Notes under the pieces: model-generated
What the model was told of the DNA's origin: nothing
What the model saw: the letters and a program-made list of their open reading frames with translations, nothing else
Database searches by the model: none
Source: Syntrophomonas sp.
Lineage (GTDB): Bacteria > Bacillota > Syntrophomonadia > Syntrophomonadales > Syntrophomonadaceae
Assembly (NCBI GenBank): GCA_016841875.1
Contig: JAENYG010000002.1
Location: forward strand, 1-64,000
Length of the DNA: 64,000 nt
Reading direction: 5' to 3'
Translations under genes and position numbers: made by a program
Shown here: positions 7,956-15,870 of the stretch, piece by piece
Position numbering within the stretch: the stretch's first letter is position 1
Layout: every line of letters begins with the position of its first letter

Positions 7956-8972
7956 ATGGGATATATTTTTAAAAAGAAGTTCTATGATCGGGCAGCAGTG
8001 ATGGGGGATAGGGAAGAAATAACTGAAGTATTCAACAGTTACTGGGAACCGCAGTTAGGTATGCCCAAGTTTACTCCTAACGACATTCATAATGGGCTTA
8101 CGGCACCAGGATTTGATATGGAATCTTCCACCCGGGTCATCCTGAGCCGCCGCGGTAATCGTATGGTTGGCTGTATCCTGGTTATAGACCATATTTACCC
8201 ACCGGTACATCCTGTTGTTCAGGGATGTGTTCGCCCTGATTATGAAAGACAGGGTATCGGGGAATATCTTCTAAGATGGGCTGAGAAGCGGGCACTTCAA
8301 GCTGTTGGTAAGGTTCCGGCAGGAATTCGGGTATCGATGAATCTCACTGCATTAAACACCCATGAACCGACCCGTCGTTTGTTTCAAAAAATGAAATTTA
8401 AACCGGTACGCCATTCTTTTATAATGGTGGCTAAATTAGATGACAGCCACAGAGATTCAAATCCGTCCGAGGGCATTAAGATTAGTACTTATCAAGACCA
8501 TCCTGATTTAGCCTCGATATACAGAGCGGCCGATGAAGCATTTCAAGATCACTGGGGATATACATCAGGAGATGAAGAAGAGGGGATAAAACAGTGGCAG
8601 CATCGAAATGAGAACGATCCCGATTTTGATCCATCACTATGGTTTTTAGCCATGGATGGGAATGAAATCGCAGCTATAGCACTCTGTACTCCCACCACTG
8701 GTACTGATCGGGAGATGGGATATGTGACCCTTCTGGGAGTGCGGCGTCCCTGGCGGCGAAGAGGCCTGGCCCTGGCCCTGCTGCATCATGTTTTTAATGA
8801 GTTTCATGGCCGGGGTTTAAAATGGGCTGGACTTAATGTCGATGCAGAAAGCTTGACTGGAGCAAATAGAGTCTATGAACAGGCAGGTATGAAAATAATC
8901 CGGGATATTGTGACCTATGATAAAGAACTGCGTCCAGGAAGAGAAATGGGAGTACAAAGTTCTGGATACTAA
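7956..8972 (+). CDS. Tandem GNAT-domain acetyltransferase
   Basis: A 338 aa protein with two GNAT folds. The first (residues ~15-160) carries the acetyl-CoA loop in VRPDYERQGIGEYLL (Q99-x-x-G102); the second (~175-330) has GVRRPWRRRGLALALL (R269-G270). Both loops are intact, so both halves could bind acetyl-CoA; the C-terminal half, with its NVDAESLTGANRVYEQAG tail, is the more typical catalytic one. Such double-GNAT proteins resemble mycothiol synthase in architecture, but mycothiol is not expected in a Firmicute and the substrate stays unknown. Monocistronic. Confidence 0.85.
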   Translation: MGYIFKKKFYDRAAVMGDREEITEVFNSYWEPQLGMPKFTPNDIHNGLTAPGFDMESSTRVILSRRGNRMVGCILVIDHIYPPVHPVVQGCVRPDYERQGIGEYLLRWAEKRALQAVGKVPAGIRVSMNLTALNTHEPTRRLFQKMKFKPVRHSFIMVAKLDDSHRDSNPSEGIKISTYQDHPDLASIYRAADEAFQDHWGYTSGDEEEGIKQWQHRNENDPDFDPSLWFLAMDGNEIAAIALCTPTTGTDREMGYVTLLGVRRPWRRRGLALALLHHVFNEFHGRGLKWAGLNVDAESLTGANRVYEQAGMKIIRDIVTYDKELRPGREMGVQSSGY

Positions 8973-9209
8973 ATATCCACTGTTTTCTAATTAGCTTTGA
9001 TAGAGCGGGAGGTATCATGAAACCTTAACTTTGCATTCTAATAATTGAAAAGAGAAGGGCCTTCGATCAAAATCTGAACTTCTTCTAATATTCAATTAGG
9101 GTGAGCCCTGCTTTAGTTTAGACCAGAGTGAAATTACTGTTTGGTCAAAAACCATGGAAGCCATTTTGCGCTTTTTTAATCCGGCTTTTTAAGGTAATAT
9201 TACAATGTT

Positions 9210-9257
9210 GATGTGCAATGCAAATTCAGGTTAGTCTGAATAGGTGTATTGCACATC
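9210..9257 (+). promoter_or_regulatory. Nested inverted repeat in the leader of the radical SAM gene
   Basis: Outer arms GATGTGCAAT (9210-9219) and ATTGCACATC (9248-9257) pair perfectly and enclose a second perfect inverted repeat, ATTCAG (9224-9229) and CTGAAT (9236-9241). No T-run follows, so it is not an intrinsic terminator. It lies 37 bp before the radical SAM start codon and may be an operator or an RNA control element. Confidence 0.5.
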
Positions 9258-9293
9258 ATTGCTTTCAACCTGCTTGCAAGGGAGGGAATATAG

Positions 9294-10172
9294 ATGAGAT
9301 ATGAAGGTCAGATTTTCAGACCATTTAGTGAAGCTAATAGTTATCTACTGCAGGTGACTATCGGTTGTTCTCACAATCGCTGCACCTTTTGTGCTATGTA
9401 TAAAGATAAGAAGTACCGGGTTAGAAGCTTGAAGGAAATCCATGAAGATATAAAGATGGCTAAAGATGTCTATGGTGACCTGGAAAAAGTATTTCTCTGT
9501 GATGGTGATGCCATTGCTATGGAAACAGATGAATTGTTGGCGGTACTTAATACCCTTTACAACACCTTTCCATCACTCCGGCATGTCGGATGTTATGTAG
9601 GCCCTGATAGTACGCTGCGTAAAAGCAGTTCTGAATTAGCTGCCTTAAGGGCAGCCGGCCTGGTAAAAGTATATCTGGGAGTTGAAACAGGTGATGATAG
9701 ACTCTTGAAGGAAGTGAATAAAGGAGTTAGCTCCGATGAGATGCTGCAGGCGGGGCAAAACCTGGTAAACAGCGGCTTTAATCTTACCGCCATGGTTCTG
9801 CTGGGATTGGCAGGGAAAGGCCCTCGTTCACAAGAGCATGCTCTGGCAACAGCTGACATAATTAATGGCATCAGTCCCAGGTATTTAGCAGCCATGACAG
9901 TCACACCAGTTCCCAATACCGGGTTATATCGTCAGGTTCAAAATGGAGAGTTCCAGGTACTCGATCCATTTGAGACCCTGGAAGAAATGAAAACAATATT
10001 TGAAAACATTAGTGTTGACAACTTGAAATTTGTGGGAGCCCATGCATCAAATTATCTTCCTATACAGGGTACTCTGCAGAGAGACAAACAGAGCATGGTG
10101 AAAACTGTAGATCGAGTCTTGAAAACCCGCGATCACAGGTATTTAAGAAATGAGAGCATGCGAGGCTTATAG
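9294..10172 (+). CDS. Radical SAM protein
   Basis: A 292 aa protein of the radical SAM superfamily. The cluster motif is GCSHNRCTFC, i.e. C25-x4-C30-x2-C33, one residue longer than the usual C-x3-C-x2-C, followed by the aromatic-rich AMYKDKKYR. Later glycine-rich and GVETGDD elements (~residue 135) match the SAM-binding barrel. No extra SPASM, B12 or TRAM domain is present. The ATG has a strong GGGAGGG site. Homologues with this spacing are found in anaerobes, but I know no established reaction. It may be co-transcribed with the SDR gene 45 bp downstream. Confidence 0.85.
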   Translation: MRYEGQIFRPFSEANSYLLQVTIGCSHNRCTFCAMYKDKKYRVRSLKEIHEDIKMAKDVYGDLEKVFLCDGDAIAMETDELLAVLNTLYNTFPSLRHVGCYVGPDSTLRKSSSELAALRAAGLVKVYLGVETGDDRLLKEVNKGVSSDEMLQAGQNLVNSGFNLTAMVLLGLAGKGPRSQEHALATADIINGISPRYLAAMTVTPVPNTGLYRQVQNGEFQVLDPFETLEEMKTIFENISVDNLKFVGAHASNYLPIQGTLQRDKQSMVKTVDRVLKTRDHRYLRNESMRGL

Positions 10173-10217
10173 CTTATAATCATATTGATAAAATCTTCAG
10201 AAGGTCAGGGGAAGGTA

Positions 10218-10916
10218 ATGATAAATTCATTAATAAACAAGAAGATATTAATAGTGGGTGGCAGCTCAGGAATTGGACTTGCTGTAGCTAGACAGGCTCA
10301 TATACTTGGTGCCAACGTGATCATCGCTTCGAGAAGTGCTTCTGAAAGACATCATGAATTAGTGAGCCTCATTGGTGATGAGATAGAAACATTGTCTTAC
10401 AATATCGCATCCGAGAGCGAAACTCGATGTATCGTGGAACAAGTTGGAAAGATAGACCATCTGGTTCTTACAGTCAGACCGGATTTAAAACCTGATCGTT
10501 TTCAGGAAACGGACATTAGTGCAGCGAAAGAAGCGTTTGAAACAAAATTCTGGGGTCAATACCGACTTATTCAACAAGTATGGAGAAAAATCAACCAAAA
10601 CGGGAGCATTACTATGACAGCAGGCATTGCAGGTGAGCATATTTACCAGGGATTTTCAACCATGAGTATGATCAATAGTGCTGCCGAGACACTGTGCCGG
10701 GCTTTGGCTGTAGAGTTGTCCCCCATAAGAGTAAATATAGTAAGTCCCGGTTTTGTAGAACCCAAGGCCAAGGAAATAGAGAAACAAGCGGAACAGTTTC
10801 CGTTAGGAAGACTGGCTTCACCGGAGGATATAGCCCATACTTATATCTATTTGATGACCAATTCGTATACTACAGGAACGGCTATAGTAACTGATGGTGG
10901 TGCAAGATTGATTTAA
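10218..10916 (+). CDS. SDR-family protein lacking the YxxxK motif
   Basis: A 232 aa Rossmann-fold short-chain dehydrogenase-like protein. The NAD(P)-binding GGSSGIGLAVA motif (residues ~10-20) is intact, and the C-terminal VNIVSPGFVEPK and GTAIVTDGG stretches fit the family. The active-site region reads GFSTMSMINSAAETL where YxxxK is expected, so both the catalytic Tyr and Lys are missing; the catalytic Ser is replaced by Thr/Ala (TMTAGIAG). It may bind a nucleotide without acting as a dehydrogenase. The ATG at 10218 follows an AGGGGAAGG site and is preferred over a TTG at 10185. Confidence 0.8.
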   Translation: MINSLINKKILIVGGSSGIGLAVARQAHILGANVIIASRSASERHHELVSLIGDEIETLSYNIASESETRCIVEQVGKIDHLVLTVRPDLKPDRFQETDISAAKEAFETKFWGQYRLIQQVWRKINQNGSITMTAGIAGEHIYQGFSTMSMINSAAETLCRALAVELSPIRVNIVSPGFVEPKAKEIEKQAEQFPLGRLASPEDIAHTYIYLMTNSYTTGTAIVTDGGARLI

Positions 10917-11072
10917 TATGTTATAGGCTCCTTTTGCTTTACGGAATACTATGGGTTTTCCTGTATTTTTCATAAGAAGTTAACGACAAATTACTGCAAG
11001 ATAATACAAGTATTTGGATAAGTGATAAAATAATGAAGTAGCAGAATACACACTTTATTGGAGGGAATTGAT

Positions 11073-11861
11073 ATGAGCAGCAACAAGATTATCTGTGAAA
11101 CTCGAGGTCATATTTTGTTGATCGGATTGAATCGCCCGGAGAAACGCAACGCCCTGGTGCCCGACATGTATTTCGATCTGGCCCGTGCCTACGGGGAACT
11201 GGATCGCAACAAGAACCTGCGCTGCGGTCTGTTATACGCAGTGGGAGATCATTTCACAGCTGGATTGGATCTTCCCCAATGGACAGAAATATTTAAATCC
11301 GGCGATCCTGAGAATATAGGGGATGATATGATTGATCCCTATGGCATAAACGAGGATAGACGCTGTACAAAGCCGGTGGTTATGGCTTGCCAGGGTATAT
11401 GCTACACTGCTGGAGTTGAAATGCTTCTGGCCTCCGATATCAGGATAGCTGCTAAAGATTTACGGCTGGCCCAGCTGGAGGTCAAACGGGGGATCTTTTC
11501 CATAGGAGGGGCAACCGTGCGCCTGTTTCAAGAGATCGGTTGGGGCAATGCTATGCGCTTCCTGTTGACCGGTGATGAGATGAGCGGGCCGGAGGCTTAC
11601 CGGTTGGGCTTGGTCCAGGAGTTGGTAGAACCTGGGCAGCAATTCGAGCGAGCCTTAGAAATAGCCGAAAGCATATGCAGGGCTGCCCCGCTGGGAGTCC
11701 AGGCTACCCTGGCTTCCGCTCGCAAAGCTCGTATTTATGGTGACAAAGCGGCCATGAGCACCTTGTTTCAGGAAATTAGGCCGTTAATGGCCAGCAAGGA
11801 TTCCCAGGAAGGGCTGCAGGCCTTCATAGAAAGACGGGAACCCAATTTTTCGGGGGAATAA
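11073..11861 (+). CDS. Enoyl-CoA hydratase/isomerase family protein (crotonase)
   Basis: A 262 aa crotonase-fold protein. The first oxyanion-hole region reads AVGDHFTAGLDL and the second CQGICYTAGVEMLLASDIRIA. The usual catalytic glutamates are not clearly in place (LEVKRGIFSIGGATVRL), so hydratase activity is uncertain; crotonases also serve as isomerases, hydrolases or decarboxylases. The ATG at 11073 has a GGAGGG site 7 bp upstream; a TTG at 11058 overlaps that site and is rejected. A weak hairpin with a T-run follows (11886-11916). It belongs with the other acyl-CoA genes of the window, but its substrate is unknown. Confidence 0.85.
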   Translation: MSSNKIICETRGHILLIGLNRPEKRNALVPDMYFDLARAYGELDRNKNLRCGLLYAVGDHFTAGLDLPQWTEIFKSGDPENIGDDMIDPYGINEDRRCTKPVVMACQGICYTAGVEMLLASDIRIAAKDLRLAQLEVKRGIFSIGGATVRLFQEIGWGNAMRFLLTGDEMSGPEAYRLGLVQELVEPGQQFERALEIAESICRAAPLGVQATLASARKARIYGDKAAMSTLFQEIRPLMASKDSQEGLQAFIERREPNFSGE

Positions 11862-11885
11862 AGAGAAAACATAATACTTGCCAAC

Positions 11886-11916
11886 GGCATCTTTATTTGC
11901 AGGTGCCCTATTTTTG
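11886..11916 (+). terminator. Probable intrinsic terminator after the crotonase gene
   Basis: GGCATC and GGTGCC can pair over 6 bp around a 10 nt loop, followed by CTATTTTTG. The stem is short, so this is tentative. Confidence 0.4.
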
Positions 11917-12031
11917 TTATTTATAACAGACAATAAAAAAGCTTGTATAATATAACTGATTCATGCTCATATTTGCTATGGATTATGTTTGATTATATTT
12001 GAAAGACTATTATTTATAAGGAGTGATTAAT

Positions 12032-12361
12032 GTGGAAATTATCAAAGCTTCATCATCAACCATCGAGGATTTAAAGCAGGTTATGAAGGAACAAAAAATT
12101 GACGGTGCTGACCTGCGTATTACAGCCAAAATCGGCTGAGGGGGTATGACATTTAATCTGGTTCTGGATGGACCAGCAGAAGGCGACCGGGTAGAAGAAC
12201 ATGATGGCATCAAATTTGCTGTCGAGAGTGAGTTAATTGACCGCTTTGGGCCTTTCGTTCTCGCATCAAGCAGAAGCGGGGCACAAGTGTTCCTTCGTCT
12301 CACGGCAGAAAAACAGCCCGTTGTTAGTGGAGGCTGTGACTCCTGTTCATCATGTGAATAG
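12032..12361 (+). CDS. HesB/IscA-like protein with in-frame UGA: candidate selenoprotein
   Basis: Read through one TGA (12137-12139), this is a 109 aa HesB/IscA-fold protein. The segment DLRITAKIG-U-GGMTFNLVLDGP aligns with IscA [20 protein letters not shown], so the UGA falls exactly on the conserved first cysteine. The C-terminus GGCDSCSSCE supplies the other thiols. Both halves lie in one frame with no sign of decay. A 5 bp stem with a 9 nt loop (12158-12176) begins 18 nt after the UGA, where a bacterial SECIS is expected. The GTG start has an AAGGAG site, and a terminator follows at 12413. HesB-like selenoproteins are an established family; selenium use by this organism is inferred. Role: Fe-S or redox handling. 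Confidence 0.8.
12158..12176 (+). promoter_or_regulatory. Candidate SECIS hairpin
   Basis: CTGGT (12158-12162) pairs with ACCAG (12172-12176) around the loop TCTGGATGG. The stem starts 18 nt after the in-frame UGA, which matches the distance and size of bacterial SECIS elements, and the loop holds the G and U residues such loops usually carry. Confidence 0.5.
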
Positions 12362-12412
12362 TGCTGCCTGCTTCATAGACGATCATGTAATTGAAAAAAA
12401 AGAGGCTTGGAA

Positions 12413-12457
12413 ACAGCATCCAAACCAGAAGGAGTGGTGTGGATGCTGTATTTTTTT
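12413..12457 (+). terminator. Intrinsic terminator of the HesB-like gene
   Basis: ACAGCATCCA (12413-12422) and TGGATGCTGT (12440-12449) form a perfect 10 bp stem, extended inside by ACCA/TGGT, and are followed by a run of seven T. The HesB-like gene is therefore probably monocistronic. Confidence 0.85.
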
Positions 12458-12571
12458 CCGACCATATTGCACAGTGTTTGGGCAGCAGATATATTTTGAA
12501 CAAAAGCTTATGAAGGCCAACATTTGATTAGAAGCAGGAAGAGGTCGAAAAAGAACCGGGGTGAAAAACAT

Positions 12572-13375
12572 TTGAAGAATCTAGTGATTACTGGTAGTTC
12601 AAGAGGCCTGGGTTTTGAAATGGCTCGAAAATTTCTTGAGCTAGGCTGCAATGTTACTATTTCCGGAAGCAGCTTGAGTAATCTGGATAAAGCTTGGCTG
12701 AGTTTAAAGGATTATCAGGACAGAATATTGGCAGTTCAATGTGATGTTCGCAAGCGGGATCAGCTTTTTAATCTCTGGCAAAAATCCCAGGACAGATGGG
12801 GGAAAATAGATATTTGGATCAATAATGCCGGTATAAGTCAGCAGAATAACACTCTGTGGGGTTTGTCTGCGGATGATACCGACAATGTTGTTCAAACCAA
12901 TCTTATGGGTACCATCTATGGTTCACAGGTTGCTATGCAGGGAATGCTTAAACAAGAAGAAGGCCGGATTTACAACATGGAAGGATTCGGCAGCAATGAC
13001 ATGATGAGAAGAGGCCTTAACCTGTATGGGACTAGCAAACGAGCATTAACCTATTTTACCCGAGCACTGGCGCAGGAAGCGGAAGGTAACAATATAAAAG
13101 TCGGGGCTTTGAGCCCGGGTATGATGGTAACCGAATTTATTACCGGCCCTACTGTCGGAAAAAAGAAAGAAATAAATGAAGAAACCAGAAGGATCTTTAA
13201 TATATTGGGAGACAGACCAGAAACGGTTGCCCGTTTCCTGGTAGATGAGATGATGAAGGATAAAAACAATGGTTCTCATATTGTGTGGCTGACTCGCAGA
13301 AAAGTAATGTTTCGTTTTTTCAAAGCGATTTTTATTAAAAGAAATCTTTTCGACCAGATAACATACGACGACTAA
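12572..13375 (+). CDS. Short-chain dehydrogenase/reductase
   Basis: A 267 aa classical SDR. It has the dinucleotide motif TGSSRGLGFEMA (residues ~7-18), the NNAG motif (~80) and the active-site YGTSK, so it should be catalytically competent. The sequence around the cofactor motif recalls the chlorophyll b reductase-like SDR branch, but substrate cannot be inferred from that. The likely start is TTG at 12572 with a GGGGTGA site; the frame is open further upstream but would add 16 mostly basic residues. The C-terminal RRKVMFRFFKAIFIKRN is basic and aromatic and may associate with the membrane. Confidence 0.85.
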   Translation: MKNLVITGSSRGLGFEMARKFLELGCNVTISGSSLSNLDKAWLSLKDYQDRILAVQCDVRKRDQLFNLWQKSQDRWGKIDIWINNAGISQQNNTLWGLSADDTDNVVQTNLMGTIYGSQVAMQGMLKQEEGRIYNMEGFGSNDMMRRGLNLYGTSKRALTYFTRALAQEAEGNNIKVGALSPGMMVTEFITGPTVGKKKEINEETRRIFNILGDRPETVARFLVDEMMKDKNNGSHIVWLTRRKVMFRFFKAIFIKRNLFDQITYDD

Positions 13376-13395
13376 CCATTATCGTTTATGGTGAT

Positions 13396-13764
13396 TTATC
13401 TTGTAGTGCCAAAGATAATGCCTGTGATCATAGGAATGAGCCAGATACACCATACGATCAAACTGAATCTATGGAAATTTGCGATCTTGTTTTCGTCTCT
13501 TTGAATTAGAACCAGGGTCGCCCAGCTCGAATGAAATAGCATAAGTGATATGGCAGATAAACCGGTTATCCCATGGAAGTTGAATTGCAATAAACTTCCT
13601 GCCAGCTTGCTCATGGCCGTCGTCCCTATGGTGTCGCAAACCAGCCCGGACCAGAATACACCTAAATGCCACTACTTAAGCCTGCCTTGAATTTTCTCCG
13701 CCCAGACACCAATGGAATATAGTATCGCAGCCAGGTTTATGAAAAGAATTGCGTAAATTAACAT
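13396..13764 (-). pseudogene. HsmA/TIGR03987-family membrane protein, interrupted by an amber codon
   Basis: Reading from ATG at 13764 gives MLIYAILFINLAAILYSIG and so on for 30 codons, then TAG (13674-13672), then in the same frame WHLGVFWSGLVCDTIGTTAMSKLAG through to FGTTR. Without the stop this is a ~121 aa four-span protein matching the HsmA/TIGR03987 family along its whole length. Family members usually have Lys-Lys-Trp here, so one A-to-T change (AAG to TAG) explains the break. A good AGGAG site precedes the ATG. Everything else is intact, so the lesion is recent, a sequencing error, or suppressed. A shorter restart at ATG 13614 would lose the first spans. Confidence 0.7.
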
Positions 13765-13888
13765 AATACTTCTCCTGGTAAAATTATATTATATTATTTA
13801 CAGAATTACCTATTACATATCATTCCATGCTGCTAAAAGATGAATTGAAAACTTTGGCAATATGGTAAAATGTGGAAAGGCAAAAGGA

Positions 13889-14014
13889 TGGTTGAAACAC
13901 CCCCTATGCTTCCAACCACGTAAAAGCTAATAGGGCGATTCTGCGCCTAGAACCAATTATGACGCCGTGTTTTGCTAAACATAGACATGAAGACTCCGTA
14001 AGGAGTCTTTTTTT
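13889..14014 (+). ncRNA. Candidate structured RNA: H-type pseudoknot followed by a terminator
   Basis: TGGTTG (13889-13894) pairs with CAACCA (13913-13918). Inside its 18 nt loop, CCCTAT (13902-13907) is complementary to ATAGGG (13930-13935), giving an H-type pseudoknot. A GC-rich hairpin follows (13933-13948) and then a terminator (13990-14014). A possible promoter, TTGAAA-15-TAAAAT, lies at 13845-13871. There is no ORF. It may be a free small RNA or a leader acting on the PadR operon 220 bp on. I do not recognise the class; no known riboswitch consensus fits. Confidence 0.4.
13990..14014 (+). terminator. Intrinsic terminator
   Basis: AAGACTCC, loop GTAA, GGAGTCTT, then a run of seven T. 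A very similar hairpin with similar flanking sequence ends the crotonase operon at 15654. Confidence 0.85.
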
Positions 14015-14173
14015 GTTAAGATCAAATTCCGGGAGACAAGAATTTTATCTTGCTCTGGCCGAGGTCATAAACATACATAGTAATCAAAGCCTTTATAAGG
14101 GTTGGACGCAAATACGTTGATAATATCGGTGACATTATTATGGTTGTTTATAATTATATATACTATAATAATT

Positions 14174-14199
14174 ATAGTATTATAATAATATAATACTAT
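14174..14199. promoter_or_regulatory. Long palindromic operator upstream of padR
   Basis: ATAGTATTATA (14174-14184), spacer ATAA, TATAATACTAT (14189-14199): a perfect inverted repeat with 11 bp arms, preceded by another partial palindrome (14163-14177). The AT-rich, ATAC/GTAT-bearing form is typical of PadR sites, and its position 32 bp before the start suits autorepression. Confidence 0.7.
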
Positions 14200-14230
14200 A
14201 AAGCCAAACTATTATCGAAAGGAGGATTAA

Positions 14231-14770
14231 ATGTCACTTCATCACATGATTCTTGGTTGTTTAATGGATGCACCTTCCTATGGATATGAAATAAGGAAAC
14301 GTGTGAAGGATCTTTTTCAGCGCAGTCACAGTGTAAACGAGGGACAATTGTATGCGGCATTAAAGAAGATGGAACAAGACGGCTTGGTAAGAAAAGAAAT
14401 TAGTTACCAGGATAAAACTCCACCTCGCAAGGTATTCTACTTAACTGACCAGGGGAAGGAAGAACTTTTCTCCTGGATTTCCGGAGCAAATGAGCCTGAT
14501 GCCACATATAAATTCGACTTCTATCAGGCCTTCCCATTCCTCGAAAGATTTAACTACTTTAAACATATAAGTGATGATACATCAATACAATTATTAAATC
14601 AGCAGATCATAATAGAGCAGGTCAAACTGGAAGAATTTCAGAAGGTTAAGGAAAATATGCAGATGCTTGATCTGCATCCCTACAGGATCCGCATTGTAGA
14701 ATTTGGCCTGGCTTGGCAGGAAACCAAGCTGGAATGGCTGGAGAGCACGAAAAACAGTATTGCGGGCTAA
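14231..14770 (+). CDS. PadR-family transcriptional regulator
   Basis: A 179 aa repressor. Residues 1-~85 form the PadR winged helix (MSLHHMILGCLMDAPSYGYEI, then the wing with RKVFYLTDQGKEEL); the C-terminal ~90 residues are the helical dimerisation domain of the longer PadR subfamily. A GAAAGGAGG site precedes the ATG. It is followed after 53 bp by a crotonase gene on the same strand and has a long palindrome upstream, so it most likely represses its own operon including that gene. The inducer is unknown; an acyl- or aryl-CoA-related compound is a guess from context. Confidence 0.9.
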   Translation: MSLHHMILGCLMDAPSYGYEIRKRVKDLFQRSHSVNEGQLYAALKKMEQDGLVRKEISYQDKTPPRKVFYLTDQGKEELFSWISGANEPDATYKFDFYQAFPFLERFNYFKHISDDTSIQLLNQQIIIEQVKLEEFQKVKENMQMLDLHPYRIRIVEFGLAWQETKLEWLESTKNSIAG

Positions 14771-14823
14771 TTTGTGATTGAGTATTTTAAACACCTGAAT
14801 AATAAAAGGGGAGGGAAATAATT

Positions 14824-15603
14824 ATGGAAGATAGGCCAGTATTATGGAGTAAAGAGGATGGTATCTGTACCATAACCATGAATATACCCAAGACCCTGAA
14901 TGCTCTCAGCACTGAAATGCTGCAGGGGTTGGAGGAGGCTTTTGAGGATTGCTTTGATGAAAATATTCGAGCTGTAGTACTTACTGGAGCCGGGAAAGCC
15001 TTCTGTTCGGGAGGAGATATTGCCGGGGCTGTAAAAGCAGGTGCTCAGCAGTGGTTGTTCCAGAGTCCCAAGAAATTAGCGGTAGTGATAAGCGCCATGC
15101 GTGAACTGCCCAAGCCGGTAATAGCTTCTATAAACGGTGCAGCGTTCGGAGTTGGAATGAGCTTTGCCATGGCCTGTGACTTAAGAATAGCATCGGAGAA
15201 AGCTACACTGGCCCAGGCTTATACCTCAGTAGGGCTGTCCCCGGATGGAGCATGGACCATGACTGTACCGCAAATCGTAGGTATGGCCAAGGCCCTGGAA
15301 ATGGTGCTGCTGGATAAACCTATTAAAGCTGAAGAGGCATTGGCCCTGGGACTGGTCACCATGGTGGTGCCCGCAGATCAACTGGAAGAAGAAACTGTGA
15401 AATTAGCTAAACGGCTTGCTGCTGGCCCGACAAAAGCCTATGCCAGTGCTAAGGCGTTGATCAATAATTCCATGCTTCAGTCCCTGGAAGGCCAGATGGA
15501 GAAGGAACGTTGGGGGATATCGGGTTGTGGAGGTACCGAGGATTTTGTAGAAGGATACCAGGCGGTATTCAATAAGAGTAAACCTAATTTTAAAGGCAGA
15601 TAA
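14824..15603 (+). CDS. Enoyl-CoA hydratase/isomerase (PaaG-like crotonase)
   Basis: A 259 aa crotonase. Oxyanion-hole segments are GKAFCSGGDIAGA (~58-70) and INGAAFGVGMSFAMACDLRIA (~100-120). The region after the second reads QAYTSVGLSPDGAWT, with Asp where PaaG-type isomerases carry their single acidic residue, and no hydratase-type Glu pair. That suggests a double-bond isomerase or related activity. It is co-directional with padR upstream and ends at a good terminator (15654-15682), forming a two-gene operon. A GGGGAGGG site precedes the ATG. Confidence 0.85.
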   Translation: MEDRPVLWSKEDGICTITMNIPKTLNALSTEMLQGLEEAFEDCFDENIRAVVLTGAGKAFCSGGDIAGAVKAGAQQWLFQSPKKLAVVISAMRELPKPVIASINGAAFGVGMSFAMACDLRIASEKATLAQAYTSVGLSPDGAWTMTVPQIVGMAKALEMVLLDKPIKAEEALALGLVTMVVPADQLEEETVKLAKRLAAGPTKAYASAKALINNSMLQSLEGQMEKERWGISGCGGTEDFVEGYQAVFNKSKPNFKGR

Positions 15604-15653
15604 AGGGTGAAGGCGGCTTGCGGATATATTCTGCCCTGTTTTACTTAACATGG

Positions 15654-15682
15654 AGACTCCGTAAGGAGTCTTTCTGTTTTTA
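15654..15682 (+). terminator. Intrinsic terminator of the padR-crotonase operon
   Basis: AGACTCC, loop GTAA, GGAGTCT, then TTCTGTTTTT. It shares stem, loop and upstream flank (TTTTACTTAACATG-like) with the terminator at 13990, so the two are probably copies of one sequence. Confidence 0.8.
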
Positions 15683-15870
15683 GAAAAATGCTGGTGCGCT
15701 ATTCCTCGGCTCCCAAATGGGCCAGTTGTGATTAAATGATTTACAGCGGCGGATTTATCAGGGCGGGTGCTCCGGATTGCTAGGGGAATGTATTATTCTC
15801 CCCCATGAGAGACTGGTAATTAAAGATAAATCATACTATAGTAAAAATAAAAATAAGAAAGGAACTGAAG

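Noticed and set aside
12237-12527. Overlapping ORFs across the HesB-like gene end
   Set aside because: They read through the terminator in other frames and lack ribosome binding sites; the HesB frame explains the conservation.
13660-13690. Pyrrolysine at the in-frame TAG of the HsmA-like gene
   Set aside because: The family has an ordinary Lys here in a membrane protein with no metal or methylamine chemistry, one base change from AAG explains it, and no pyl gene is seen.
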